NCBI GenBank assembly: GCA_964412555.1
Contig: CAYPPG010000003.1
Location: 62,001-126,000, forward strand
Origin: CAYPPG01 sp964412555
GTDB lineage: Bacteria; Hinthialibacterota; Hinthialibacteria; Hinthialibacterales; Hinthialibacteraceae
Direction: 5' to 3'
DNA: 64,000 bases
Made by a program: the position numbers and the translations under genes. Positions 1-8,852 of the stretch are shown piece by piece (position 1 is the first letter of the stretch; every line of letters begins with the position of its first letter). Below the pieces are notes generated by a model. It made no database searches and was not told the DNA's origin. It worked only from the letters and a program-made list of their open reading frames with translations.

Positions 1-1631
1 TGCTCTGATGTGCTCCAATCGGATTTGGAACCGGCGGGAAAACCGTTGACCGGTTCGAAATTGTCCCAAATCAGCAGGCAGGGGATTTGGTGGAGCAGGT
101 CGAGGACAAGTTTTCGACGTTCTTCGGATTCGAGCAAATGGTATTCGATTCCGTTTTGTTTGAGTATCGGGGTGAAGACGGCAGCGATCCGGTCACAGAC
201 TTGCGCGAGGGGAAGGTAAGTGGTGAATTGGAAGAAGAAGGCCGGCCATTTTAAACCTCCGGTTTCCGCGAGCCAGCGGGCAAAACCGGTTGCGGCGGTG
301 GTTTTGCCCTCTCCGGCGAGACCTTGCAGGAGAACGATGTTGATTTTGCGGAAGGCGCGTTCGAGTTCGAGGATGAGGGAGTCGCGGCCGATGAAACCGT
401 AATCCGGCTCTTCCGGCAGATCGATTTCGCTTTCCATTTTCTTCTGTTCGCCGCTAAATGCGGTGGCATCGAGATGAATCGTTTCATCGGATTGGATCAA
501 CGGTTTGACCGGGGCCGCTTCGAAGAGCACCGGGACCGGCCAGTCGTGCATTTCGACGTTCCCGCGCAGGGAGGGGCGCATGGGACTCGTCCAGAGCTGG
601 GTGCGGCCGGCCAGGACGGCTTCGGCGAGGCTTTTGCCGTTGACCAGGCCTTCATAGAGATCCGTCATGAAACGGACGGCGGTGTTGACGTAGACCGAAA
701 AGCCCATCGCAACGGCTCCCTGCGCACCGGCGTCGAGCAGTTGCTGCGCGACCGAGCCGTAGGGGGCGTTGGCGGATGTCATGCCAGATCGGCAGGCGTT
801 GAGGAGGACGACAGGGACGCCGGTTTCCTTCAACAGTTGGCCGAGTTCGGTTCCACTGACCAGCCGTTCCCCGGTTTCGTTTTCATCTTCGAATACCAGC
901 AGGCCTTCGTTGGCTCCAGCTGCATAAAAATAGGGGGAATGGGGGGACACTCCGATGAATGAGCCGTGGCCGTCGAAATGGAGAATATGATATTTATCTT
1001 TTTGATCCCGCAACACTCTTGCCAGGTGGGAGAAGGTCGGGGGGCGGAGAATTTCCAGGTTGATGCGGTCGCGGTGATTGCGGAAAACTTCGAGCAGAGG
1101 GCGGGCGACGGATTGGAAGGGGACGTCTTGGTCTCCCATTGGCCGGGCGATGACCATCAAGATGTTGAGGGTGGGGAGGTTTTCGGGAATGTGGGCAGGC
1201 TCGATCAGCGTTTGGGGGTGGCTGCGGAGGAAGGATGCGGCTTTACGGGCAAGCCAGATTCCGGTATCGGGATCACGCAGCAATTCCCACGGCAGCATCC
1301 AACCGGCGGCGTTGTCGGCTTCGATCTTGATGTGGCATCGATCGAGTTCGTCGGTGATTTTATCGTATAATTTTAGTGTTCTATCGTTAAATACCGCTTG
1401 GAAGAGGCGGTTCCCGGTTTCTTCCAGGACGGTTTCGGCTCGATTCGCCCGATCCACAAACAGGCCGTAGGGGTAGTGGAGGTATTCTTCGAAGTACCAT
1501 TTGATGAGGTGTTGGTCTTGATCCAATATTTCGAAATTGAAGTCAGTGAATTCTTCTTTTTCTCCCCGGCCGTCTTTTTGCAGGCAGAGGCGGATTTGGT
1601 TGGTGGAATGTTTGAGTACGAGTTCGTGCAT
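1..1631 (-). CDS. CHAT protease fused to STAND-type NTPase (partial, 3' end outside window)
   Basis: The reverse strand is open from an ATG at 1631 to the left edge, giving about 543 residues. An N-terminal region of about 150 residues is followed by a caspase-like CHAT domain. Its catalytic His is in HFDGHG (His222) and its catalytic Cys is in LLNACRSG (Cys280). After a linker comes an NTPase with Walker A GLAGEGKTT (Lys443) and a Walker B-like IWDNFEP near residue 530. This layout is known from STAND proteins, in which a sensor activates a CHAT protease, and many bacterial examples are anti-phage or self-killing devices. The C-terminal part, probably the sensor repeats, lies outside the window. 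A small membrane-helix protein lies 52 bp upstream on the same strand. Domain identity is confident; the defence role is inference. Confidence 0.88.
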   Translation of the reverse strand, partial: MHELVLKHSTNQIRLCLQKDGRGEKEEFTDFNFEILDQDQHLIKWYFEEYLHYPYGLFVDRANRAETVLEETGNRLFQAVFNDRTLKLYDKITDELDRCHIKIEADNAAGWMLPWELLRDPDTGIWLARKAASFLRSHPQTLIEPAHIPENLPTLNILMVIARPMGDQDVPFQSVARPLLEVFRNHRDRINLEILRPPTFSHLARVLRDQKDKYHILHFDGHGSFIGVSPHSPYFYAAGANEGLLVFEDENETGERLVSGTELGQLLKETGVPVVLLNACRSGMTSANAPYGSVAQQLLDAGAQGAVAMGFSVYVNTAVRFMTDLYEGLVNGKSLAEAVLAGRTQLWTSPMRPSLRGNVEMHDWPVPVLFEAAPVKPLIQSDETIHLDATAFSGEQKKMESEIDLPEEPDYGFIGRDSLILELERAFRKINIVLLQGLAGEGKTTAATGFARWLAETGGLKWPAFFFQFTTYLPLAQVCDRIAAVFTPILKQNGIEYHLLESEERRKLVLDLLHQIPCLLIWDNFEPVNGFPAGSKSDWSTSE

Positions 1632-1683
1632 GGTTGATATCCAATAAGATTGTTTGTGGTGGGATTCGTGGCCTCATCTCACA

Positions 1684-2055
1684 TTACATTTTTAATGAAT
1701 TATATAGTTTTTGTATGATGGTGTCGTCGTCATTTCGTTTGGTTAAATCCTCGGAAAATCTGGAAATGATTTCAGCGGTTTTTTCAGGTGGAAGATTCAT
1801 TTCTTTGGCAATCCGATCAGCGAGTTCGGTTCGATTTACGATTCGTTGCAAGACAAGCCGATCTTCTTCTTCATCGAAATACATCTTTACAGTCCGGTAC
1901 ACGATATACAATAGAATTGCAGAAACGGTCATTCCCATTTCATAGGTTGCGGATTCATGGCTGGGTAAATCTTTGTCAAAGCCAAAACTCTTTATATAGT
2001 CGAGTAATTCCTGATCTTCACGGAGATGAGTTTCAAAATGTTCAAAATCAATCAT
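1684..2055 (-). CDS. Small single-helix protein upstream of the CHAT-STAND gene
   Basis: This 123-residue protein is not recognised. It starts MIDFEHFETH, has an acidic N-terminal segment, one hydrophobic helix at about residues 41-59 (GMTVSAILLYIVYRTVKMY), and a charged, probably helical C-terminal half. A GAGG sequence lies about 11 nt before the ATG. It ends 52 bp upstream of the CHAT-STAND start on the same strand, so the two are probably co-transcribed. That makes it a candidate membrane anchor, regulator or substrate of the protease. The helix is only moderately hydrophobic, so membrane insertion is not certain. Confidence 0.7.
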   Translation of the reverse strand: MIDFEHFETHLREDQELLDYIKSFGFDKDLPSHESATYEMGMTVSAILLYIVYRTVKMYFDEEEDRLVLQRIVNRTELADRIAKEMNLPPEKTAEIISRFSEDLTKRNDDDTIIQKLYNSLKM

Positions 2056-2252
2056 TTTTGTGCAATCCTCTTTTATTGAAAATTTGCCATTTCATTTTAG
2101 AACAATTTTTTTTGAATGGATAGATGGAAATAATATGGAGTTGAGAGTTTATTGCCCACCGATTTCATAACCCTCCACGAACGAGTATACTATTTCCCTT
2201 AAACCGGAAACAACAACCGTCATTTCAATATTAAACAAAAAGGAGTTCACCA

Positions 2253-3209
2253 ATGCGTCCTATGGTTCTTTTTACTTTCTGCCTTTTCCTCGCAATCCCT
2301 CTCTCCGCATCTGAACAGGAGCAGGCGGAGTCTCAATCGAAACTCAGCGAACAGCAAAAGTCTCAATTGACCGCTCTACTTCCCGATCCGGAGCGGTGGG
2401 ATTTGGAGCGGGTGGGGGAGGTGGATTTTTATGTGCCGGAGAATCTGCATGAGTATATCAACGGCGCCGCCGACATTTTCTTTCAGTACGATTTCGAAAA
2501 TCTTCTTTCGGAAGAATACAAGAAAGGTGAGTTCGAACTCACGCTGGATATATACAACATGGGTTCTTCGATGAATGCGTTTGGCATTTATAGTGCAGAA
2601 CGGTCTCCGAATTATCAGTTCACCGGTATCGGGGTGCAGGCTTCGATCAGCGAGTATGGGATCAATTTTCTGCAAGGGCCGTATTACGTCAAAATATCAG
2701 CATTCGGCCCCCGGGAGATGATCGATTCCATCATGAAACCGTTCGCGAAGGACGTGTCGGAACGCATTGGAGAGACGGGGGAGTTCCCGGAAGAATTGAA
2801 ATTCTTCCTTCCCAACCACAAAATCGAACACAGCGAAAAGTTCATCAAGAAGAATCCGCTGGGGTATGAATTTTTGGGGCCGACGTTTCTGGCCTCGTAC
2901 CAATTTGGGGATACCGAAGCCCTTCTGTCCATCACGCCGGCTTGCTGTCCGGATGGTGCGCTCAGAAAATTGAAGAACCTAGAAGAACATTTCCGAAAAA
3001 GCGATACAACCATTCAATCGATCACCATCGCAGAGAAACCGGCGCTTGAAATCGACAGCCAGTACCGAGGCACATTGTATGCGCTTGCCACCGGCCGTTA
3101 TTGTTTGATTCTGCGCAAGCCGCCGGAATCGGCGAAGGAATTTCTGACCGAGCAAGTTTCATATTTATATACCAAAGTCGAACACGTGTCTCAAATCGAA
3201 CAGGAATGA
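2253..3209 (+). CDS. Secreted DUF6599-like protein
   Basis: 318 residues with a Sec signal peptide (residues 1-20, cleavage near SAS-EQ). The ATG is preceded by AAGGAG with 7-nt spacing. The segment ENLHEYINGAADIFFQYDF followed by LDIYNMGSSMNAFGIYS resembles the core of DUF6599, a family of exported proteins of unknown function common in Planctomycetes and Acidobacteria. No catalytic motif is visible. The gene is monocistronic: the divergent CHAT-module genes lie upstream and the candidate small RNA locus lies downstream. Family assignment is from memory of the motif; the function is unknown. Confidence 0.72.
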   Translation: MRPMVLFTFCLFLAIPLSASEQEQAESQSKLSEQQKSQLTALLPDPERWDLERVGEVDFYVPENLHEYINGAADIFFQYDFENLLSEEYKKGEFELTLDIYNMGSSMNAFGIYSAERSPNYQFTGIGVQASISEYGINFLQGPYYVKISAFGPREMIDSIMKPFAKDVSERIGETGEFPEELKFFLPNHKIEHSEKFIKKNPLGYEFLGPTFLASYQFGDTEALLSITPACCPDGALRKLKNLEEHFRKSDTTIQSITIAEKPALEIDSQYRGTLYALATGRYCLILRKPPESAKEFLTEQVSYLYTKVEHVSQIEQE

Positions 3210-3229
3210 ATGAAGGACTATTCCAAAAT

Positions 3230-3245
3230 TGCACACCATTGTGCA
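3230..3245. promoter_or_regulatory. NtrC-like palindrome (candidate enhancer site)
   Basis: TGCACA-CCAT-TGTGCA is a perfect 6-4-6 dyad. It is one base shorter than the classical NtrC site TGCACC-N5-GGTGCA. It lies about 145 bp upstream of the sigma-54-type promoter at 3389, a usual distance for an upstream activating sequence. A second dyad, TTCAC-N6-GTGAA, lies at 3357-3372. The link to an activator is inference. Confidence 0.45.
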
Positions 3246-3388
3246 GTATTGTAACTGGTTAATCGAACATTTTTTGTAAGATTTCTGTTTGACAGATCAC
3301 GTTCATTTTTCAATAAGCACCTGAAATGTTTCAACTTGCATCATTTTCACCCTCTTTTCACCAATCTGTGAACAAGAAATTTGATCTT

Positions 3389-3404
3389 TGGCACGGATGT
3401 TGTT
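3389..3404 (+). promoter_or_regulatory. Sigma-54 (-24/-12) type promoter
   Basis: TGGCACGGATGTTGTT matches the consensus TGGCACGrNNNTTGCW with one mismatch (T for C at the -12 GC). The -24 GG (3390-3391) and the -12 G (3402) are separated by exactly 10 bases, the spacing sigma-54 requires. Transcription would start near 3415. Confidence 0.6.
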
Positions 3405-3414
3405 AATTAGATAG

Positions 3415-3540
3415 ATCAAGAGAGTAAAAGCAAACACGTGTAGTAAATACACGCCTCCTTAGTAATAAGCACTGCGAAGATTTTCTTCGCAACTTTCCTC
3501 CCCAAGCCCGGTGTCCCCATTACATCGGGCCTTTTTTTTT
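3415..3540 (+). ncRNA. Candidate trans-acting small RNA, about 125 nt
   Basis: Between the sigma-54-like promoter and an intrinsic terminator there is no convincing reading frame but three ordered stem-loops. Stem 1 is CGTGTA-GTAAA-TACACG (3437-3453). It is followed directly by single-stranded CCTCCTT (3454-3460), identical to the anti-Shine-Dalgarno sequence of 16S rRNA. Stem 2 is TGCGAAGA-TTT-TCTTCGCA (3473-3491), followed by the pyrimidine-rich CTTTCCTCCCC (3493-3503). Stem 3 is the terminator. Small RNAs that expose CCUCC-like segments usually block ribosome binding sites. The start is inferred from the promoter; transcription is not shown. The alternative is a long 3' UTR of the gene ending at 3209. 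Confidence 0.55.
3506..3540 (+). terminator. Rho-independent terminator
   Basis: Stem GCCCGGTG (3506-3513) pairs with CATCGGGC (3523-3530) with one G-U pair and a 9-nt loop, followed by C and nine T's (3532-3540). Confidence 0.85.
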
Positions 3541-3560
3541 ATTTTAGTTTTGATCGCGCT

Positions 3561-3797
3561 GCAGCAAGGGCAGACTGACGCTAGCCCTTGTTACCCAGTT
3601 GTTTTGTTTGGCAAAGGGTAGCCAGGGTAAGCGAAGTCTACCCTGGCCGGTCTGCGCACTGCACCAAGAGCAGACTGATGCTTACCCTTGTTACCCAGGT
3701 GTTTTGTTTGGCAAAGGGTAGCCAGGGTAAGCGAAGTCTACCCTGGCCGGTCTGCGCACTGCACCAAGAGCAGACTGATGCTTGCCCTTATTACCCG
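3561..3797. repeat. 100-bp tandem repeat, 2.4 copies
   Basis: Copies start at 3561, 3661 and 3761 (the last is partial), with a period of exactly 100 bp. Each copy carries GGGTAAGCGAAGTCTACCCT, which can form a hairpin, and CCCTTGTTACCC. Copies two and three are nearly identical where they overlap; the first differs by a few bases. Related pieces occur at 4768-4808, 11515-11607, 16400-16645 and 28922-28998. The third copy runs into the 3' end of the next gene and supplies its stop codon. Open frames across the repeat are spurious. Confidence 0.9.
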
Positions 3798-4636
3798 ATA
3801 ACGGATAACACGCCGCGCATGTAGCCGAAGCATTCCTTCATTCCCGGCAAGGGATTGTCGGCGTCTTTTTCGTATTCCAGCGCGACATGCCCTTTGAACT
3901 CGATATCCAGCAAAGCCTTCAACACTGCAGGAATATCGATGACACCGCGCCCCAGTTCGATATTGTGGCCTTTGGGGGTGCGTTCGGTAACATCTTTCAT
4001 GTGAAAATCATGGAGGCGGTCTTTCACGGCGTAGATCACTTCGATTTCATCATCTCCGATGCGCACACTGTGTCCGATATCGATACAGCAGCCGATACGG
4101 GAATCATAATCCTGTGCGATCCGGTATGCGTCGAGTGGGGATGGATATTTCTCATCGCCGGGACCGTGATTGTGAATCGCCACACGGATGTCGTATTCCT
4201 TCACCATCTTGTCGACGATGGGAAGGGCTTCGATTTCCGGAGCCGCCACCATCACTGGCATACCGGCTTGTTTGCAATAGTCAAACGCGTTGCGGACTTC
4301 CTTTTCGTCATTTTTCAAGTAAATGACACCACCCCCCATAAGGTTGATCTCCGCATCCTTCAATTTTTGTTTCGCTTGTTCGATCTCTTCGCGGCTGCTG
4401 TCCAAGGGAAGATGCATTGATTTCAGAGTGACATAGCGCGCCCCAAGATCGTGCAGCATGTCGATGGTCTCATCGAGAGAAAATTTTCGTGTCGAATACG
4501 AGGCGACTCCGAGTTTCAATCCACGGTCCGGGTCCGCCGATTTTTTCCGCTGTGCACCGGATGCCGTTACAGCGGTATTCATGGCCATAAGACCGCCACC
4601 GGCTGCGAGACAAAAGGTTCTTCGAGACAAGTTCAT
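3791..4636 (-). CDS. Tat-exported sugar phosphate isomerase/epimerase-like TIM-barrel protein
   Basis: 281 residues. The N-terminus MNLSRRTFCLAAGGGLMAMN is a twin-arginine signal. The mature part is a xylose-isomerase-like (AP endonuclease 2 family) TIM barrel. Metal-binding positions are suggested by VAIHNHG, CIDIGHS, DFHMKD and the terminal VALEYE. Such exported proteins are abundant in glycan-degrading Planctomycetes-like bacteria and act on unknown sugars or inositols. The TAA stop (3791-3793) falls within the ttaccc end of the 100-bp repeat, so the repeat abuts or has replaced the native 3' end. The protein still ends at a normal length for the family. Confidence 0.85.
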   Translation of the reverse strand: MNLSRRTFCLAAGGGLMAMNTAVTASGAQRKKSADPDRGLKLGVASYSTRKFSLDETIDMLHDLGARYVTLKSMHLPLDSSREEIEQAKQKLKDAEINLMGGGVIYLKNDEKEVRNAFDYCKQAGMPVMVAAPEIEALPIVDKMVKEYDIRVAIHNHGPGDEKYPSPLDAYRIAQDYDSRIGCCIDIGHSVRIGDDEIEVIYAVKDRLHDFHMKDVTERTPKGHNIELGRGVIDIPAVLKALLDIEFKGHVALEYEKDADNPLPGMKECFGYMRGVLSVIG

Positions 4637-4767
4637 TCCGCCGACTCCTCTCCAACTGTATAAGTTTCATGATGTTATCCAATGGATGGCTTATCGTATC
4701 ATAAACCCATACGGAAAACGAGACAGACAGCATGGAGAAACGCAATCTCCCCAAGCCGGTACGCACT

Positions 4768-4808
4768 CAACAACAAGGGCAAACTGACACTTGCCTTATT
4801 ACCCTTAG
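4768..4808. repeat. Fragment of the GGGTAACAAGGGC repeat family
   Basis: ACAAGGGCAAACTGACACTT followed by GCCTTATTACCC resembles the ends of the 100-bp repeats at 3561-3797. It lies in the gap between two reverse-strand genes, just downstream of the mosaic protein gene that ends at 4821. Confidence 0.6.
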
Positions 4809-4820
4809 AAAAACAAGAAT

Positions 4821-7800
4821 TCAGTTTATAGCTGTAGAAGTCGGTATAGGAGACTTTCGTATCGGAAAAGATAAGGTCTCATTCGTTCTCATACCTTCTG
4901 GAAGTTCGCCGCCTATTTGGAATAAAACCGGTCCGGCATTAGAAAAAGGTCCAACCAACCTTGGCGTTTCCTCCAGAAGAAGGATGTACACTTGAAATGT
5001 ATACCGGCATGAAGATTTCAAATCCTGCATCAGAAAATATGGAGCGCTGCCCTTCTCCATCCGTCCGGCATATGCATAGCCGGATTCATTTTCGCACGAA
5101 TAAACAAGGATTTCAAACGGACAATACGCACCCGAAAACGGCTGATTAAAACACCATCGAACCACCAACTCTTCTTCACCCAGCCGGTCGAAGTCGCTGG
5201 AATCACTGAGATCCTCCATCGAATCCAATGAATCGGATACAATGATTGAGCCGGTATAAAAGTCGAGCGCTGGAGTCGGAGTTGAGCCAGCCAATGTCGG
5301 TGCCGGTGTTCGAGTCGCATCGGCATAATCGTTTACGACATGATATTGCACCTTCGCTTCCGATGTGTCACTGAAATCGTAGGCAAAAATGGAAAACTCA
5401 AACGTCCCCACGTGTGAAGTGTTCAATAGAACATCCGTTAGAATGTTTCCTGCCAAACAACAATAAGAGAGTTCCTGAATCCTGCTCTCATCCGAATATG
5501 TGACATGCAGCGGATTCCGATCTTTATCGGACACAATCACGGAAACCATTGCTCTTTCATCTTTCAGAAAAAGCAAGGATTGCCGGGAATGTATAGAAAT
5601 AGTAGGCAACCGGTTTCCTGCTCGTGGTGTATTGGTCGGCAGGGGAGAGGGAGTACGTGTATACGTTGGAGAGAGTGTCATGGTTGGTGTCCATGTCGTT
5701 GTCGGCGAAGGACTGTGTGTTGCAGTTGGTGTCCATGTCCATGTTACAGTTGGGGTGAGTGTTGGCTCTGAAGTTGGAGTCGCCGTATCGGATGGCCGAC
5801 TGGTCGGAGGACGCGGTGTCTTTGTCGGCGTCGGTGTTGGGGTGACGAGAGGGGTAATGAGAATCGTCACGACAGCCGGTTGATTGGATTGGCGCGAACC
5901 GTCGTTTGTATAAAATTGAAATGAATCCATTCCATAATATCCTGTCTCCGGAACATACATCAATGTACCATCCGTTGCATTAAAATAACGGCTACTCCCA
6001 TGCGATGGATTCGATGCTAGAAGAAAAGAGAAAGAATCTCCATCCGCATCCGATCCGCTCAAGGTAATGGAAATCGGCGTATTTTCCTGTGTCGTCACTG
6101 TTTGTGAATATGCAACCGGCGGATCATTGGAGGAGTGAACAGTAATTTGAATTGTTGCAGCGACGGATTCCAGCTGGCCGTCATTCGCCTTTACTTGAAA
6201 GGAGTCCTTCCCGGAAAAATTACTATCCGGCTGATAATTCATAGTGCCGTTGGAAGAATTGAAATTCTTCAATAAGCCGTGAATCGGCTCGGATACGATG
6301 GAAAAGGAAATCTTGTCACCGTCCGCATCACTTCCCTTGAGTGTGATATGTATCGGATACTCTTCATCCGTCACCAAAGATTGGCTTTGAACCACAGGCG
6401 CATCCGGTACCGGATTGACCGTAATCGAAACGGAAGCCGTATCCGATCCTCCCCTTCCATCCGATGCCGTATATGTAAATTGATCCGGACCGAAATAGTT
6501 GGAATTGGGTGTATAGGCAGTATTCAGATTATTATTGACTATCGCAACTGATCCATGTTGCCCCTGACTCACCAAGGTGATTGACAGTGTATCCGGATCA
6601 GGATCGTGATCATTTTGTAAAACATCGATGACATATGCTTGAGTGTCTTCGTCCAATTCCGCTTGGTCGTCTTCCGTCGTAGGAGCATTGTTTCCAGGAA
6701 CATTCGTCAACCATGAACCGAAGTTGACATTATCGGAAACCGTAACTCCCTGCCCGTCCGGATTCTGCACAGCATGATAGGGACCACTCTCATGCCCCCA
6801 CCAGTTTTGTTCCGCATTCAAGACACCGCTGCCGGCGTTTTGTACGCCATAATTCTCATACTCGGAAAATTGATTGGAATTGATGGTAATCGTACGCGTA
6901 GTGATATCCTCACCAGCCTTCACATGAATGCCATTGAATCCATCACGAAACATATTTTCTTGGATGGTAATAACAGCGGCTGAATCGCCATGCGGATCGG
7001 GAAGAAACTGGCCGGTCAATACCAGATCGCCACACGCTGGGGATTGACTGAGATTTGTATTCCGGAACTCATTATATGAAACCTCGATTGAACTTGTGCA
7101 ATACGAATCGATCTCCAATCCGGTTTCTTGGATTGTGTGAATCGTACAATTTTGAATGACCGCTCCATTGACGTTTTTGCATTGAATCCCATAATCATGA
7201 GCCTGACCGACTTCACAATTTCGGATCGTTACATTGTCCATGTTTTGTGCAATAATTCCGGAGTTGTTCACTCCGGATGTGGAAACACTGCAATTCTCGA
7301 TAATCCAACCGGATAGGGCCGGCCAGGTGTAGGTGGATTCATAGATTCCGAATCCATGTCCGGAAACATCTTTCATTCGCACATTGGCAATCCGGACATT
7401 CCCGATTCCTCCTTTAATTACTTCAATCCCGGAATTCCCACTCAGTTCACTGGAATGATCATTTTCGATCGTGATTCCCTTCAGGAGCGAGTCTTGGCTC
7501 CCACTCTCGAATGTCACGGCGGAGCGTACTTGATCCACCCCGGCTTCGGGACCGTCGAATTCGGTGCCATCCGGATTGATCGTAACGCCGCCGGTTGTAA
7601 AATCACCGGTCGAAGAAGTCAGGAAAATGGTTTTCGTGAAGCGTACTTGTTCGTTATAGATCCCAGCGTGTATAGTCACAGTCCCTCCGTCAGCGACACC
7701 GGCAATGGCACTCTGGATCGTGGAGAATGCGTCGGTTCCATACGCGGTAGCCGGACCGCCGCCGTCCGGATCGTCTCCCGGATTGACACCGGAAGCCCAA

Positions 7801-8852
7801 TCGTCATTTACCCATACTTCATTCGGCGGTACAACATATTCCCAGGTATCATCGTGGTAAACGGAGGATTTAAATCCTCCGAATAGTACAACGGTTTGTC
7901 GGGAACTGTCATAGGCCATTGCATGTTCACCGCGCAAGTCAGGTGGTGAAGTTTGAACGATCTCCGACCAATCGCTGCCATCGTATTCCCACGTGTCTTG
8001 GTAATAAAATGACGATCCGCTATAGAAATATCCACCAAAAAGAACAACTTTCTGCCGGTCCGGATCGTACACCATTGCAAAATCACTGCGTCCTGAAGGT
8101 GCATGAGTTGTGCTGATTTCAGTCCATGTATTCGAATTTCTATCGTATTCCCACGTATCTTTCACCCGTGCACTTCCGGTATTTCCTCCGAACAACACAA
8201 TTTTATCCCGATGGGAATCATAAACGATCGTGTGATCACTGCGTCCGGGCGGGGAGGCAGCGGGAGTGAGTTCTGTCCAGGAATTCGAAGAGAAATTGTA
8301 TTCCCATGTATCATTGACTCGATTCCAGGTTCCATCCAATCCGCCGAATAGCAGGATTGTATTACGGCTGCTGTCATACGCCATTGTATGACGGCTCCTT
8401 ATGGAGGGCGAATTTGTGACGGTCGTATTCTCTATCCAATTGGTACCGTCATATTCCCAGAAATCATTCTTTTGTGCCCCGTCGTACCCTCCGAAGAGAA
8501 TAACCTTTTGTGAATTGCCTGCATAAATCATTCCTGGACGATACCGGGCAGAGGGGGAAGATGCACAAGAGATTTCTGTCCAGTTAAATCCGTCAAATTC
8601 CCAGGTGTCATCCAACTTGTTTGATCCATCGTATCCACCGAATAGGACTATTCGATGGCGATTCTCATCAAAAGCCATTGCATGAAGTTTGCGCGCCGGA
8701 GGAGAGGCAGCCGGACTTTGTTGCTTCCATTCCGGCGCACTTTGAGCGGAAGATGGAGAGAAAGAGAAAGTAAAAATGCTTCCTATGATGAGCAGTTCAA
8801 AAAACCACCAAATGCGCAATGATGTCAAAACCGGAAACATGATCGATTTCAC
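4821..8852 (-). CDS. Giant secreted mosaic protein: Kelch propeller, beta-helix, cadherin-like repeats, TPT linker
   Basis: 1343 residues. A signal peptide covers residues 1-37 (ends SSAQSA). Six Kelch-type repeats follow at about 55-342, each with a VLFGG core and DTWEYD-like end, consistent with one six-bladed propeller. Residues 345-720 form a right-handed parallel beta-helix, with typical EQNWWGHESGP near the end. Three cadherin-like or tandem Ig domains (about 722-1025) contain SDADGD and DSFQ motifs. A Thr/Pro/Ser-rich linker (about 1027-1110) and a C-terminal Cys-containing beta domain complete it. No sorting motif (LPXTG or PEP-CTERM) is visible at the C-terminus. Probably an adhesin or carbohydrate-binding surface protein; the function is not established. 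Confidence 0.88.
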   Translation of the reverse strand: MKSIMFPVLTSLRIWWFFELLIIGSIFTFSFSPSSAQSAPEWKQQSPAASPPARKLHAMAFDENRHRIVLFGGYDGSNKLDDTWEFDGFNWTEISCASSPSARYRPGMIYAGNSQKVILFGGYDGAQKNDFWEYDGTNWIENTTVTNSPSIRSRHTMAYDSSRNTILLFGGLDGTWNRVNDTWEYNFSSNSWTELTPAASPPGRSDHTIVYDSHRDKIVLFGGNTGSARVKDTWEYDRNSNTWTEISTTHAPSGRSDFAMVYDPDRQKVVLFGGYFYSGSSFYYQDTWEYDGSDWSEIVQTSPPDLRGEHAMAYDSSRQTVVLFGGFKSSVYHDDTWEYVVPPNEVWVNDDWASGVNPGDDPDGGGPATAYGTDAFSTIQSAIAGVADGGTVTIHAGIYNEQVRFTKTIFLTSSTGDFTTGGVTINPDGTEFDGPEAGVDQVRSAVTFESGSQDSLLKGITIENDHSSELSGNSGIEVIKGGIGNVRIANVRMKDVSGHGFGIYESTYTWPALSGWIIENCSVSTSGVNNSGIIAQNMDNVTIRNCEVGQAHDYGIQCKNVNGAVIQNCTIHTIQETGLEIDSYCTSSIEVSYNEFRNTNLSQSPACGDLVLTGQFLPDPHGDSAAVITIQENMFRDGFNGIHVKAGEDITTRTITINSNQFSEYENYGVQNAGSGVLNAEQNWWGHESGPYHAVQNPDGQGVTVSDNVNFGSWLTNVPGNNAPTTEDDQAELDEDTQAYVIDVLQNDHDPDPDTLSITLVSQGQHGSVAIVNNNLNTAYTPNSNYFGPDQFTYTASDGRGGSDTASVSITVNPVPDAPVVQSQSLVTDEEYPIHITLKGSDADGDKISFSIVSEPIHGLLKNFNSSNGTMNYQPDSNFSGKDSFQVKANDGQLESVAATIQITVHSSNDPPVAYSQTVTTQENTPISITLSGSDADGDSFSFLLASNPSHGSSRYFNATDGTLMYVPETGYYGMDSFQFYTNDGSRQSNQPAVVTILITPLVTPTPTPTKTPRPPTSRPSDTATPTSEPTLTPTVTWTWTPTATHSPSPTTTWTPTMTLSPTYTRTPSPLPTNTPRAGNRLPTISIHSRQSLLFLKDERAMVSVIVSDKDRNPLHVTYSDESRIQELSYCCLAGNILTDVLLNTSHVGTFEFSIFAYDFSDTSEAKVQYHVVNDYADATRTPAPTLAGSTPTPALDFYTGSIIVSDSLDSMEDLSDSSDFDRLGEEELVVRWCFNQPFSGAYCPFEILVYSCENESGYAYAGRMEKGSAPYFLMQDLKSSCRYTFQVYILLLEETPRLVGPFSNAGPVLFQIGGELPEGMRTNETLSFPIRKSPIPTSTAIN

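Noticed and set aside
324..1637. Several long forward-strand frames over the left end
   Set aside because: They are antisense to the CHAT-STAND gene, whose catalytic motifs and P-loop are clear on the reverse strand.
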